Part shown: piece after piece, positions 46,940-56,033 of the stretch | How the letters are laid out: each line of letters starts with the position of its first letter | How positions within the stretch are numbered: position 1 is the first letter of the stretch | Origin: Micromonospora sp. NBC_01740 | GTDB taxonomy: Bacteria > Actinomycetota > Actinomycetes > Mycobacteriales > Micromonosporaceae | Direction: 5' to 3' | DNA length: 64,000 nt | Assembly: GCF_035920365.1 (NCBI RefSeq) | Contig: NZ_CP109150.1 | Coordinates: 3,162,001-3,226,000 of the forward strand | Notes under the pieces: model-generated | What the model was told of the DNA's origin: nothing | The model's input: the letters and a program-made list of their open reading frames with translations, nothing else | Databases searched by the model: none | Translations under genes and position numbers: made by a program

Positions 46940-48280
46940 GTGTCAGCACGCTATCAGGTCGCCGGTACGACGGCCGCCGAGATTTCGGCCAGCATCGAAT
47001 CGGGCATCCGCTCCGCCGCCCTCGCCCCCGGCGACGCGCTGCCCCCGGTGCGGGAGCTCGCCGCCCAACTCGCGGTGAGCCCGGCCACCGCGGCCCGGGC
47101 CTACCAGGAGCTGCGCCAGCGCGGCCTGGTGGTCACCGCCGGCCGGCACGGCACCCGGGTCCGGCCCCGGCCGCCGGTGGCGTCCCGCCGCTCCGCGCTG
47201 CGCCCGCCGACCGCCCCCGGCCTGCGCGACCTCTCCCGGGGCGAGCCGGACGTGCGGCTGCTGCCGCCCCTCGGGGCGCACCTCGCCGGCCTCGCCGCCG
47301 TCGCGGGGGAGCCGGTCGGCTACCCCGCGGCCGGGGTGCTGCCCGAACTGGCCGAGGCGGCCCGCGAGCGGCTGGCCGCCGATGGCGTACCGGCGACCGA
47401 GCTGACCGTCACCGGCGGCGCGCTGGACGGCATCGAGCGGCTGCTCGGCGCGCACCTGCGCCCCGGCGACGCGGTCGCGGTCGAGGACCCGGGCTGGGCC
47501 AACCTGCTCGACCTGGTCGCCGCGCTCGGGCTGCGGCCGATCGGCGTGCCGGTCGACGACGACGGTCCGCTGGTCGCCGGGGTCGCCGCCGCGCTCGCCG
47601 CCGGCGCACGGGCGCTGATCGTGACGAGCCGGGCCCAGAACCCCACCGGCGCGGCGGTCTCCGCCGAGCGGGCCGGGGAGCTGCGCGCCCTGCTCGCCGG
47701 CCGGTCCGACCTGCTGCTGATCGAGGACGACCACGCCGCCGAGCTGGCCCGCGTACCGCTGCACCCGCTCGCCGGGGCGACCCCGGCGTGGGCCTTCGTC
47801 CGCTCGGTGAGCAAGCCGTTCGGCCCCGACCTGCGGCTGGCCGTGCTGGTGGGCGACGAGACCACCGTGGCCCGGGTGGCCGGTCGGGCCCGGGTCGGCG
47901 CCGGCTGGGTCTCCACCGTGCTGCAACGGCTCGTCCTGGCGCTGTGGCGGGACCCCGCCGTGGCTGAGCTGGTGGACCGGGCCGCCGGCAGCTACGAGCG
48001 GCGGCGCACGGCGCTGATCGACGCGCTCGCCAGCCACGGCCTGGTCGCCCACGGCCGCAGCGGCATCAACGTCTGGCTGCCGGTCGACGACGAGACCAGC
48101 GTGCTGACCGCGCTGCGCGACGCCGGCTGGGCGGTCGCGCCCGGCGCGCTGCACCGGATCGCCGGCCCGCCGGCGCTGCGGATCACCGTCAGCTCGCTCG
48201 ACGAGGCGGAGATCCCGGACCTGGCCGAGGCCGTGGCCCGGGCCGTCCGGCCCACCCCCGCCGCCGGCTTCACGGCGTGA
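46940..48280 (+). CDS. MocR-type regulator (GntR wing-helix fused to aminotransferase fold)
   Basis: A 446-residue MocR protein: GntR-type winged helix at 1-72 (LPPVRELAAQLAVSPATAAR) and a fold-type-I aminotransferase domain with the PLP lysine at K292 in RSVSKPFGPDLRL and SRAQNPTGAAVSAERAG before it. MocR proteins such as PdxR or GabR sense PLP or PLP adducts and regulate B6 or amine metabolism. It stands back to back with a PPOX-like gene, fitting control by vitamin B6 compounds. The GTG start lies 9 bases after a TACAAT box, so the message is probably leaderless. Confidence 0.92.
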   Translation: MSARYQVAGTTAAEISASIESGIRSAALAPGDALPPVRELAAQLAVSPATAARAYQELRQRGLVVTAGRHGTRVRPRPPVASRRSALRPPTAPGLRDLSRGEPDVRLLPPLGAHLAGLAAVAGEPVGYPAAGVLPELAEAARERLAADGVPATELTVTGGALDGIERLLGAHLRPGDAVAVEDPGWANLLDLVAALGLRPIGVPVDDDGPLVAGVAAALAAGARALIVTSRAQNPTGAAVSAERAGELRALLAGRSDLLLIEDDHAAELARVPLHPLAGATPAWAFVRSVSKPFGPDLRLAVLVGDETTVARVAGRARVGAGWVSTVLQRLVLALWRDPAVAELVDRAAGSYERRRTALIDALASHGLVAHGRSGINVWLPVDDETSVLTALRDAGWAVAPGALHRIAGPPALRITVSSLDEAEIPDLAEAVARAVRPTPAAGFTA

Positions 48281-48428
48281 GCGGGGAGCCTGCCGCGACC
48301 CCGGACGGCCCGGGGTGGGCGACGCCGCGTCGGCACTCCGCCCACACCGTCCACTTTGTGCGCACCGGCGTGTCCCTCCCGGCGGGTCCCCGCGCGTGTT
48401 CCCTCCCGCACCGGGTAGAACAGTCGCC

Positions 48429-49133
48429 ATGGCCGAGCAGACCGAGACCGCGCCGGGCGCGCAGAAGTTCATCCCGCCGCGCGCCGACACCCTCGACGAC
48501 CTGCGCGCCGCCGCCGCCGGCTGCCGGGGCTGCGAGCTCCACCGGGACGCCTCGCAGACCGTCTTCGGTCGCGGCGACGCCGGCGCCCGGGTGGTCTTCG
48601 TCGGCGAGCAGCCCGGCGACCTGGAGGACCAGAAGGGCCTGCCGTTCGTCGGCCCCGCCGGCCGGCTGCTGCGCAGGGCGGTCGACGACGCCCGACTCGA
48701 CCCCGGCCACATCTACCTCACCAACGCCGTGAAGCACTTCCGCTTCGAGCTGCGCGGCAAGCGACGCATCCACCAGACCCCGGACCGCGTGCACGTCACC
48801 GCCTGCCGGCCCTGGCTGGTCGCCGAGTTCGCCCAGCTCCGCCCGGAGATCGTGGTGGTGCTCGGCGCCACCGCCGCAAAGGCCCTGCTCGGCCCGACGT
48901 TCCGGGTCACCCGCCAGCGCGGCGAGCTGCTGCCCTGGCCGGAGTCGGCCCAGCACCCGGAGGACTTCCGGCGGGTGCCGGTGGACTCCGCGGGCGCCGT
49001 CGCGGACGCCCCGCCGGCCCGGCTGCTGGCCACCATCCACCCGTCCGCCGTGCTGCGCGCCGACGACCAGGACAAGGCGTACGAGGGGTTGGTCGCCGAC
49101 CTCACCGTGGCCGCCCGCGCCCTCGCCGGCTGA
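48429..49133 (+). CDS. udgX: UdgX, uracil-DNA crosslinking glycosylase-like protein
   Basis: A 234-residue family-4-like uracil-DNA glycosylase of the UdgX type. The motif GEQPGDLEDQKGLPFVGPAG carries the water-activating region. The loop KRRIH at 111-115 contains H115, equivalent to the histidine by which mycobacterial UdgX forms a covalent bond with the abasic sugar. IHPSAVLRA is motif 2. Cys32 and Cys35 (GCRGCELH) and Cys126 are among the Fe-S ligands. The ATG at 48429 starts at the usual N-terminus; the longer upstream frame is not family-like. Confidence 0.93.
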   Translation: MAEQTETAPGAQKFIPPRADTLDDLRAAAAGCRGCELHRDASQTVFGRGDAGARVVFVGEQPGDLEDQKGLPFVGPAGRLLRRAVDDARLDPGHIYLTNAVKHFRFELRGKRRIHQTPDRVHVTACRPWLVAEFAQLRPEIVVVLGATAAKALLGPTFRVTRQRGELLPWPESAQHPEDFRRVPVDSAGAVADAPPARLLATIHPSAVLRADDQDKAYEGLVADLTVAARALAG

Positions 49134-49158
49134 CCGGCCGGTGTCCGCCGGTCGGCGG

Positions 49159-49515
49159 TCAGTCCGGCGTCGTGATCTTGCCGTGGACGTCCTTGGCGAC
49201 GATCCGCCCGTCGCGCACCCGGTAGACGTCCAGCCCGCGCAGCACCGTACCGTCCTCGGCCGGCGCCCACGCCCACTCGCAGACCGCCCGCTCGCCGTCC
49301 GCCCACACCGCCCCCAGGGCCGGGCCTGGTCCGGGACCGAGCTGGCTGGCGAGAACCGCGCGCACCGCGTCGCGCCCCCGCACCGTGCCGGCCGGCCCGT
49401 CCCAGGCGCTGGGACAGTACGTGACGTCCTCGCTCAGGAAGCCGACGACCGCGTCGAGGTCCCCCCGCTCCCAGGCCGCGTTGAACTCCTCCACCAATCC
49501 CCGTGCGTCGGTCAC
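49159..49515 (-). CDS. SnoaL/NTF2-like domain protein
   Basis: A 118-residue single-domain cone-shaped NTF2-like protein (LVEEFNAAWERGDLDAVVGF, WDGPAGTVRGRDAVRAVLAS, LDVYRVRDGRIVAKDVHGK). The fold covers ketosteroid-isomerase-like, SnoaL-cyclase-like and simple binding proteins; no clear catalytic Asp pair can be assigned. TTACTGT just before the GTG at 49515 suggests a leaderless start. It is divergent from an acyl-CoA dehydrogenase across a gap that holds a 29-bp inverted repeat. Confidence 0.82.
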   Translation of the reverse strand: MTDARGLVEEFNAAWERGDLDAVVGFLSEDVTYCPSAWDGPAGTVRGRDAVRAVLASQLGPGPGPALGAVWADGERAVCEWAWAPAEDGTVLRGLDVYRVRDGRIVAKDVHGKITTPD

Positions 49516-49557
49516 GCCCGCACAGTAACCCTCCGCCGCCCGGCTCGCGGGAGCCCC

Positions 49558-49618
49558 CAAGGCGAATCTTGGACAGTTGCCGTTCGCCGCGAACGGCAAC
49601 TGTCCAAGATTCACCTTG
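49558..49618. repeat. 29-bp near-perfect inverted repeat in a divergent gap
   Basis: Bases 49558-49586 and 49590-49618 pair at 28 of 29 positions around CCG; the inner 23 bp (from AATCTTGGACAGTTGCCG inward) are perfect. The element lies between two genes transcribed away from each other, so it is not a normal terminator for either. It could be a REP-like or MITE-type palindrome, or a strong cruciform. The sequence is less GC-rich than its surroundings. Confidence 0.85.
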
Positions 49619-49735
49619 AGCCCGACCGGCGGACGGCCGGTTGGGCCGCGGCAGCGTCGGTGGCGGCGTACGCAGCGTGTGTGCCGGGTGGGCGGCCCCT
49701 GGGCAGGGCGGGTGAGCGGTGCCACACTTGCCGCC

Positions 49736-50878
49736 ATGGAGCAGCATCTCTACGAGCGCGACCACGAGGAGTTCCGCGAGCTGTGCCGCGAGTTCCTGAC
49801 CCGCGAGGCGGTGCCCCACCACGAGCGCTGGGAGGCCGACGGCATCGTCGACCGCGAGGTGTGGCGCCGGGCCGGGGCGGCTGGCCTGCTGGGCATGGAC
49901 GTCGACGCGGAGTACGGCGGCGGCGGGCAGCGGGACTTCCGGTTCAACGCCGTGCTGGACGAGGAGATCGTCGCCAGCGGCTGCACGGGGCTCGGCTTCG
50001 GCCTGCACAACGACGTGGTGGCGCCGTACCTGACCGAGCTGACCACCGACGAGCAGCGCAAGCGCTGGCTGCCCGGGTTCTGCTCCGGCGACCTGGTCAC
50101 CGCGATCGCGATGAGCGAGCCCGGCGCCGGCTCCGACCTGGCCGGGATCCGCACGAGCGCGGTCCGCGACGGCGACGGCTGGGTGCTCAACGGCCAGAAG
50201 ACCTTCATCACCAACGGGGAGATGGCCGACCTGGTGGTCGTGGTCGTGCGTACCGCCCCGGAGCAGGGCGCGCACGGGGTGAGCCTGATCGCGGTGGAGA
50301 GCGGCACCCCCGGCTTCTCCCGGGGCCGGCGGCTGGCCAAGGTCGGGCTCAAGGCCAACGACACCGCCGAGCTGTTCTTCGACGACTGCCGGGTGCCGGC
50401 GGATAACCTGATCGGCACCGAGAACCACGGCTTCTACCACCTGATGGCCAACCTGCCCCGGGAGCGGCTCAGCATCGCGGTCGTCGCGGTGGCCGCCGCC
50501 GAGCGGCTGCTCGCCGTCACCCTCGACTACGCCCGCTCCCGGCAGGCGTTCGGCCGGCCGATCGGCGCGTTCCAGCACAACCGCTTCCTGCTGGCCGAGC
50601 TGGACACCGAGGTCACCATCGCCCGTACCTTCGTCAACCACTGCGTCGCGGAGTACGGCGCCGGCCGGCTCTCGGTCACCGACGCGGCCAAGGCGAAGTG
50701 GTGGACCACCGAGCTGCAGAACAAGGTCGCCGACCGCTGCGTGCAGCTGCACGGCGGCTACGGCTACATGCTGGAGTACCCGGTGGCAAAGGCGTGGCTG
50801 GACGGGCGGGTGCAGACGATCTACGGCGGCACCACCGAGATCATGAAGGAGATCATCGGCCGGGGCCTCGGGTTGTAA
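49736..50878 (+). CDS. Acyl-CoA dehydrogenase
   Basis: A 380-residue FAD-dependent acyl-CoA dehydrogenase introducing an alpha-beta double bond, passing electrons to ETF. Motifs are AIAMSEPGAGSDLAGIRTSA, NGQKTFITNGEMADL, QLHGGYGYMLEYPVAKAWLD and the catalytic glutamate E368 in YGGTTEIMKEI. The chain length specificity is not readable, though the fold is that of the short/medium or long-chain group. No ETF or thiolase gene is adjacent. The start is the ATG at 49736; the frame is open upstream through the 29-bp inverted repeat, which is not coding. Confidence 0.93.
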   Translation: MEQHLYERDHEEFRELCREFLTREAVPHHERWEADGIVDREVWRRAGAAGLLGMDVDAEYGGGGQRDFRFNAVLDEEIVASGCTGLGFGLHNDVVAPYLTELTTDEQRKRWLPGFCSGDLVTAIAMSEPGAGSDLAGIRTSAVRDGDGWVLNGQKTFITNGEMADLVVVVVRTAPEQGAHGVSLIAVESGTPGFSRGRRLAKVGLKANDTAELFFDDCRVPADNLIGTENHGFYHLMANLPRERLSIAVVAVAAAERLLAVTLDYARSRQAFGRPIGAFQHNRFLLAELDTEVTIARTFVNHCVAEYGAGRLSVTDAAKAKWWTTELQNKVADRCVQLHGGYGYMLEYPVAKAWLDGRVQTIYGGTTEIMKEIIGRGLGL

Positions 50879-50956
50879 CGTCGACGGGCTGCCGGGTGGC
50901 GGGGCGGGTGCGCAAGGATGAGATGGCCCCTCGCCCCTTACCTCGAAGGAGCCGCC

Positions 50957-52264
50957 ATGGCCACCGACCTCGCCGCGCCGCTCGCCGCGGCCGACGTCGC
51001 GCCCATCCAGCGGCGTACCCTGCGGCTGCTCTTCGTCACCCAGATCGTCGGCGGGATCGGGGTGACCATCGGCGTCGCCGTCGGGGCGCTGCTCGCCTCC
51101 GACGTCGCCGGCACCGCCGTCGCGGGCCTGGTCAGCAGTGCCGCCGTGGTGGGCGGGGCGTTGCTCGCCGTGCCGGTCACCCGGATCATGACCGTGCGTG
51201 GCCGGCGGCCCGGCCTGGTCGTCGCGTACCTCACCGGCGCGGCCGGCGGCGCCCTGGTGGTCCTCGCCGCGGTGACCCGCTGGGTCCCGCTGCTCTTCCT
51301 CGGCATGCTCCTGTTCGGCGGCGGCAGCGCGGCCAACCTCCAGGCCCGCTACACGGCGGTGGACCTGGCCGAGCCGGCGCGCCGGGGCCGCCAGCTCTCG
51401 TTGATCGTCTGGGCCACCACCCTCGGCGCGGTCGCCGCGCCGAACTTCGCCTCGCTCGCCGACCGCACCACCAGCGGCTGGGGGCTGCCGACGCTGGCCG
51501 GTCCGTTCGCGTTCAGCGCCGTCGCGCTCGTGCTGGCCGCCGGGGCGATCCTGGCGCTGCTGCGGCCGGACCCGCTGCTCACGGCGCGCCGGCTGGCGGC
51601 GGCCGGCACCCCGGCGGCCCCCGTCGTCGCGCCGGGGCCGACCGCCCGGCGCGGTGCGGGCATGCGGGCCGCCTGGGCGGTGGTACGCGCGCGGCCGGCC
51701 GCCCGGCTCGGCATCGTCGCGGTGGCGGTCGGCCACCTGGTCATGGTCGCGGTGATGGTGATGACCCCGGTGCGCCTGCACGAGTGGCACGACGACGCCG
51801 ACGTGCTGCGGGTGGTCGGTCTCGTGCTGAGCCTGCACATCGCCGGCATGTACGCCCTCGCCCCGGTGGCGGGCTGGCTCACCGACCGGGTCGGTCGCCG
51901 GGCGGTGATCCTCGGTGGCGTCGGGCTGCTGCTCACGGCGTGCGCGGTCGCCGGTACGGCCGGGCACCACACGGCCTGGCTCTCGGTCGGGTTGTTCCTG
52001 CTCGGCCTGGGCTGGTCGGGGACCATGGTCGCGGGCTCGACGCTGCTGTCGGAGTCCGTGCCGGTGGGGATCCGGCCGAGCGTGCAGGGGCTCTCCGACC
52101 TGACCATGGGGCTCGCCGGTGCCGCCGCCGGGGCGGTCAGCGGGTTTGTCGTGGAGGCGGCCGGTTACCCGGTGCTCACCGGGCTCGCGGCGGTCGCGGT
52201 GGTGCCCCTGGTGACGCTAGCGTTGCGGCCGGTGCCGGTGGGGGCACCGGACGAGGAGGACTGA
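50957..52264 (+). CDS. MFS transporter
   Basis: A 435-residue, 12-helix major facilitator. The motif-A-like loops are RIMTVRGRRPG between helices 2-3 and GWLTDRVGRRAVIL between helices 8-9. A central loop with AAGTPAAPVVAPGPT separates the halves. Substrate unknown; drug efflux is one of several possibilities. GAAGGAG precedes the ATG. It ends 4 bases before the DUF3046 gene, so the two share a transcript. Confidence 0.9.
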   Translation: MATDLAAPLAAADVAPIQRRTLRLLFVTQIVGGIGVTIGVAVGALLASDVAGTAVAGLVSSAAVVGGALLAVPVTRIMTVRGRRPGLVVAYLTGAAGGALVVLAAVTRWVPLLFLGMLLFGGGSAANLQARYTAVDLAEPARRGRQLSLIVWATTLGAVAAPNFASLADRTTSGWGLPTLAGPFAFSAVALVLAAGAILALLRPDPLLTARRLAAAGTPAAPVVAPGPTARRGAGMRAAWAVVRARPAARLGIVAVAVGHLVMVAVMVMTPVRLHEWHDDADVLRVVGLVLSLHIAGMYALAPVAGWLTDRVGRRAVILGGVGLLLTACAVAGTAGHHTAWLSVGLFLLGLGWSGTMVAGSTLLSESVPVGIRPSVQGLSDLTMGLAGAAAGAVSGFVVEAAGYPVLTGLAAVAVVPLVTLALRPVPVGAPDEED

Positions 52265-52268
52265 TCAC

Positions 52269-52469
52269 GTGCGGCTGACCGACTTCTGGACCCGGCTCGA
52301 GGAGGCGTTCGGCCCCGGCTACGCGGCCAGCATCGCCCGTGACCAGGTGCTCTCCCAGCTCGGCGGGCGGACCGTCGAGCAGGCCCTGGCGTCGGGTGAG
52401 CAGACCCACGTGGTGTGGCGCGCGGTCTGCGCCGCCTATCCCGACCGGGTGCCCGCGCGACTACGCTGA
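52269..52469 (+). CDS. DUF3046 small protein
   Basis: A 66-residue DUF3046 protein (MRLTDFWTRLEEAFG, GRTVEQALASGEQTHVVWRA), a family found almost always upstream of recA in actinobacteria. GAGGAGG within the end of the MFS gene serves the GTG at 52269. The function is unknown; the constant neighbourhood suggests a link with recA expression or repair. Confidence 0.93.
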   Translation: MRLTDFWTRLEEAFGPGYAASIARDQVLSQLGGRTVEQALASGEQTHVVWRAVCAAYPDRVPARLR

Positions 52470-52506
52470 GCAGCCGTTTCGTGGCTTCCGCGTGTCGCTT
52501 GCCGCC

Positions 52507-52529
52507 TCGTACACCTGTTCGGCTATTGT
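52507..52529 (+). promoter_or_regulatory. LexA (SOS) box with -10 element upstream of recA
   Basis: TCGTAC-ACCT-GTTCGG (52507-52522) matches the actinobacterial LexA consensus TCGAAC-N4-GTTCGA at 10 of 12 positions. TATTGT (52524-52529) directly after it is a good -10 box, so the operator would overlap this promoter. It is the distal of two promoters. Confidence 0.7.
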
Positions 52530-52576
52530 CCACAGCGGGGTGCTCGTCCACAGCTCACGGCCGGTCGGCTGGTTTT

Positions 52577-52599
52577 CTGTCGGACCCAGCGCCTAGCGT
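52577..52599 (+). promoter_or_regulatory. RecA-NDp type, LexA-independent damage promoter of recA
   Basis: CTGTCGGAC, 8 bases, then TAGCGT fits the mycobacterial RecA-NDp pattern TTGTCRGTG-N8-TAnnnT that PafBC activates. It is proximal to the gene, 55 bases before the ATG, and distinct from the LexA-controlled promoter upstream. The same two-promoter order is known in Mycobacterium tuberculosis. Confidence 0.7.
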
Positions 52600-52653
52600 G
52601 TCCGCGTGACGCGAAGCTCAGGAAAGACGCCGGCGAAGGCAGGGGTGGCAAAC

Positions 52654-53700
<1,047 letters not shown>

Positions 53701-53714
53701 CCGGTCCCTGACCC

Positions 53715-54410
53715 GTGGCAGGACGACGCGCCCGCACCGGGCGGGGCTGGGATGCCAGCCCCGCCCGCGCGGGTGACGACAGCGCGCCCCGGCCCCGTCG
53801 GGCCCGGCGCGGTCGTACCGACGACACCGACCCCGAGGCGCCCCCGGCCCCGCCGCGCGACGAGGCCGAGCTGGCGCGGGAGATCTGCCTGCGCCAGCTC
53901 GCCGTCCGACCGCGCACCCGGGCCGAGCTGGCCGGGGCGCTGGCGAAACGGGGGATCTCCGACGAGGTCTCGGCGGAGGTGCTCGACCGCTACGACGAGG
54001 TCGGCATCATCGACGATGCCGCCTTCGCCCGGGCCTGGGTGTCGAGCCGGCACTCCGGCCGGGGTCTGTCCCGCCGTGCGCTCGCCAACGAGCTGCGCCA
54101 GCGCGGGGTGGACGGCGAGGTCGCGAGCGAGGCGCTCGGCACGCTGGACGAGGAGACCGAGGCCGAGACCGCCCGCGCCCTGGTCGAGCGGAAGCTGCGC
54201 ACCGCCCGGGGCGAGCCGGGCGCGGTCTTCCGGCGGCTGGTGGCCATGCTGGCCCGCAAGGGCTACCCGCCGGGCGTGGCGATCCGGGCGGTGAAGGACG
54301 CGCTCGCGGCGCAGAGCGCCGAGGCGGCCGAGTTCGCCGAGCAGATCGACGCGGACGCGCTCGCCGACGCTGAGGGCGAGCTGGACCGGGACAACCGCTC
54401 CCCCGGGTGA
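53715..54410 (+). CDS. recX: Regulatory protein RecX
   Basis: RecX limits RecA filament growth and ATPase activity. The 231-residue protein has a basic, disordered N-terminus of about 45 residues, then the three tandem three-helix repeats of the family (ICLRQLAVRPRTRAELAGAL; IDDAAFARAWVSSRHSGRGL; ARALVERKLRTARGEPGAVF). It is co-transcribed with recA; the GTG at 53715 lies 14 bases after the recA stop. Confidence 0.95.
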   Translation: MAGRRARTGRGWDASPARAGDDSAPRPRRARRGRTDDTDPEAPPAPPRDEAELAREICLRQLAVRPRTRAELAGALAKRGISDEVSAEVLDRYDEVGIIDDAAFARAWVSSRHSGRGLSRRALANELRQRGVDGEVASEALGTLDEETEAETARALVERKLRTARGEPGAVFRRLVAMLARKGYPPGVAIRAVKDALAAQSAEAAEFAEQIDADALADAEGELDRDNRSPG

Positions 54411-54445
54411 GCGGAGCGCCGGCCCGCGGAAAGGGCCCGCTGCTG

Positions 54446-54648
54446 AAGGAGCGCCGCGACGGGCCGCGGAGCCCGGCGGTAGGACGCCGCGCTGGAGGCG
54501 TGGCGGCAGGGCCGCAGCCCTGGCGGTGGGACCTCGTGCTGGGGGCGCGTCGCGACGGAGCGCTGAGATCGTCGGTGGGGCCCGTGTTGGCGGCGTGTGG
54601 CGGCAGGGCCGCTGAGTCCGGCGGTGGGCGGGGGAGACTTCGTGTTGA
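54446..54648. repeat. Four diverged tandem copies of a roughly 47-bp unit
   Basis: Units begin near 54446, 54496, 54543 and 54591 and share the words GGCG(T/C)G..., GCGGCAGGGCCGC, GGCGGTGGG and (C/G)GTG(C/T)TGG at matching places; the last runs into the BKACE start codon. They fill the gap between recX and the BKACE gene (54411-54641). The unit is worn, so the expansion is old. No reading frame is convincing. Confidence 0.65.
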
Positions 54649-55355
54649 AGGCGTGCCTCAACGGGGCCCGAGGGCGTGACGAGCATCCGGCGGTGCCGGT
54701 CACCCCGGCCGAGTTGGCGGCCGACGCGGCTCGCTGCGCAGGGCTCGGCGCAGGGGCGGTGCACGTGCATCCCCGGGACGCCGCCGGCCGCGAGTCCCTG
54801 CACCCACTGGTGGTCGCCGCCGCGCTGGACGCGATCCGGGCCGCCCGGCCGGGGCTGCCGGTGGGAGTGAGCACCGGGGCCTGGATCGAGGCGCAGCCGG
54901 CCGCCCGGGTGGCTGCGGTCCGGGCCTGGACCGTGCTGCCCGACTTCGCCTCGGTCAACGCTCACGAGCCGGGCGCGGAGGCGGTGGCGACGGCGCTGCA
55001 CGAGCGGGGCGTCATGGTCGAGGCGGGACTCTGGACGGTCGACGCGGTCGGGGCGTACGCGCGGTGGCGGGTGCCGGCCGGGCGGATCCTGATCGAGTGC
55101 ATGGCCGAGGACCGGGCGGTGGCGCTTGCGGACGCCGCCGCGATGCTGGCCGCGCTGCCGTCCCCTGCGGCCGGGAGCCCGCCGGTCCTGCTGCATGCCG
55201 AGGGGCCGGCGACCTGGCCGGTGCTGGCCGAGGCGGTGCGCCGGGGCCTGCACAGCCGCGTCGGGCTGGAGGACACGCTGGCGCTGCCCGACGGCTCGCC
55301 CGCGCCCGGCAACGCCGCACTGGTGGCGGCGGCACTGGCGGCGGGCGCCCGCTGA
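54642..55355 (+). CDS. BKACE-family (DUF849) beta-keto acid cleavage enzyme
   Basis: A 237-residue TIM-barrel of the BKACE family, which cleaves beta-keto acids with acetyl-CoA (the founding member is 3-keto-5-aminohexanoate cleavage enzyme of lysine breakdown). It has LKACLNGARG at the start, HPAVPVTPAEL and the metal-binding VHVHPRD with H41 and H43. The protein is shorter than typical members (about 270-310 residues), so the active site may be trimmed. GGGGGAG lies 7 bases before the GTG at 54642. The substrate cannot be assigned, and no lysine-degradation genes are adjacent. Confidence 0.85.
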   Translation: MLKACLNGARGRDEHPAVPVTPAELAADAARCAGLGAGAVHVHPRDAAGRESLHPLVVAAALDAIRAARPGLPVGVSTGAWIEAQPAARVAAVRAWTVLPDFASVNAHEPGAEAVATALHERGVMVEAGLWTVDAVGAYARWRVPAGRILIECMAEDRAVALADAAAMLAALPSPAAGSPPVLLHAEGPATWPVLAEAVRRGLHSRVGLEDTLALPDGSPAPGNAALVAAALAAGAR

Positions 55356-56033
55356 CCCACCCGATCGGGGGAGTGGTGCGCTCGTGGGCTCCGGCGAGCG
55401 TCGCTGTGGAGACGGTTGCGTCACAGCCGGTCGGCGGTGCGCCGCCGGGTACGCGCACGGGCGCCGGGTGGCGCGTGGGCGGGTGCGTACGGCCGCAGCG
55501 CTGAGCAGGGCCGACGCGCCGCGCGGCCCGATCCGCTGCCGTTTTGTCCGCCAGTGTCCGGGCGTGCATCAGCGGTGCGTGACGTGACAACTTCTCTCCG
55601 TTCGGGGGGTTTGATCATGAGTTCTTGACCGGAGCACCCCGGGAGACCTAGCCTCGCCATACAGGCTCACATTGCCCGACCAAGCGCAGGCTAAGCGCAC
55701 AACATAGATCGCGTAACGGAACAGCATCACTTTGGCCGGTCCGATCGGCCATTGGCGGCAGCTTCGGACTGGCCGGTCCGACGCTGGCGCGACAACTGCA
55801 CCCGGCCGTCGGCGATGCTCCCGCGTGGGCACCGCCGACGGAAGCTACCCCACGGCCAGTCGCTCCGGTCGGGCGTCCACAGCCGCAGGGTGCGTGCCCA
55901 TCGGCACGGTCGCTGCGGTCCCGACGTTCAGGGGAGGCGGCCATGGCGAGGCGGCGCAGTTCCACCGGGGTCCCGACATGAGCGGGCCGGTCGGGCCGGG
56001 CCCTGTGGCCATCGGGCGGAGCGGGGCGCCGGC
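55356..56033. other. 678-base gap upstream of rny; long leader
   Basis: No protein gene is credible here. From 55590 to about 55760 the sequence is much less GC-rich than the surroundings. A promoter at 55625-55654 would give a leader of roughly 370 nt before rny. Within it TGGCCGGTCCGA occurs twice (55733-55744 and 55770-55781), the first inside a small hairpin GGCCG-GTCCGAT-CGGCC. The part from 55356 to 55590 shows nothing recognisable. Confidence 0.55.
55625..55654 (+). promoter_or_regulatory. Housekeeping-type promoter upstream of rny
   Basis: TTGACC (55625-55630), an 18-base spacer and TAGCCT (55649-55654) make the best sigma-70-like promoter in the gap. The start would be near 55661, giving an unusually long leader for rny. 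Confidence 0.55.
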
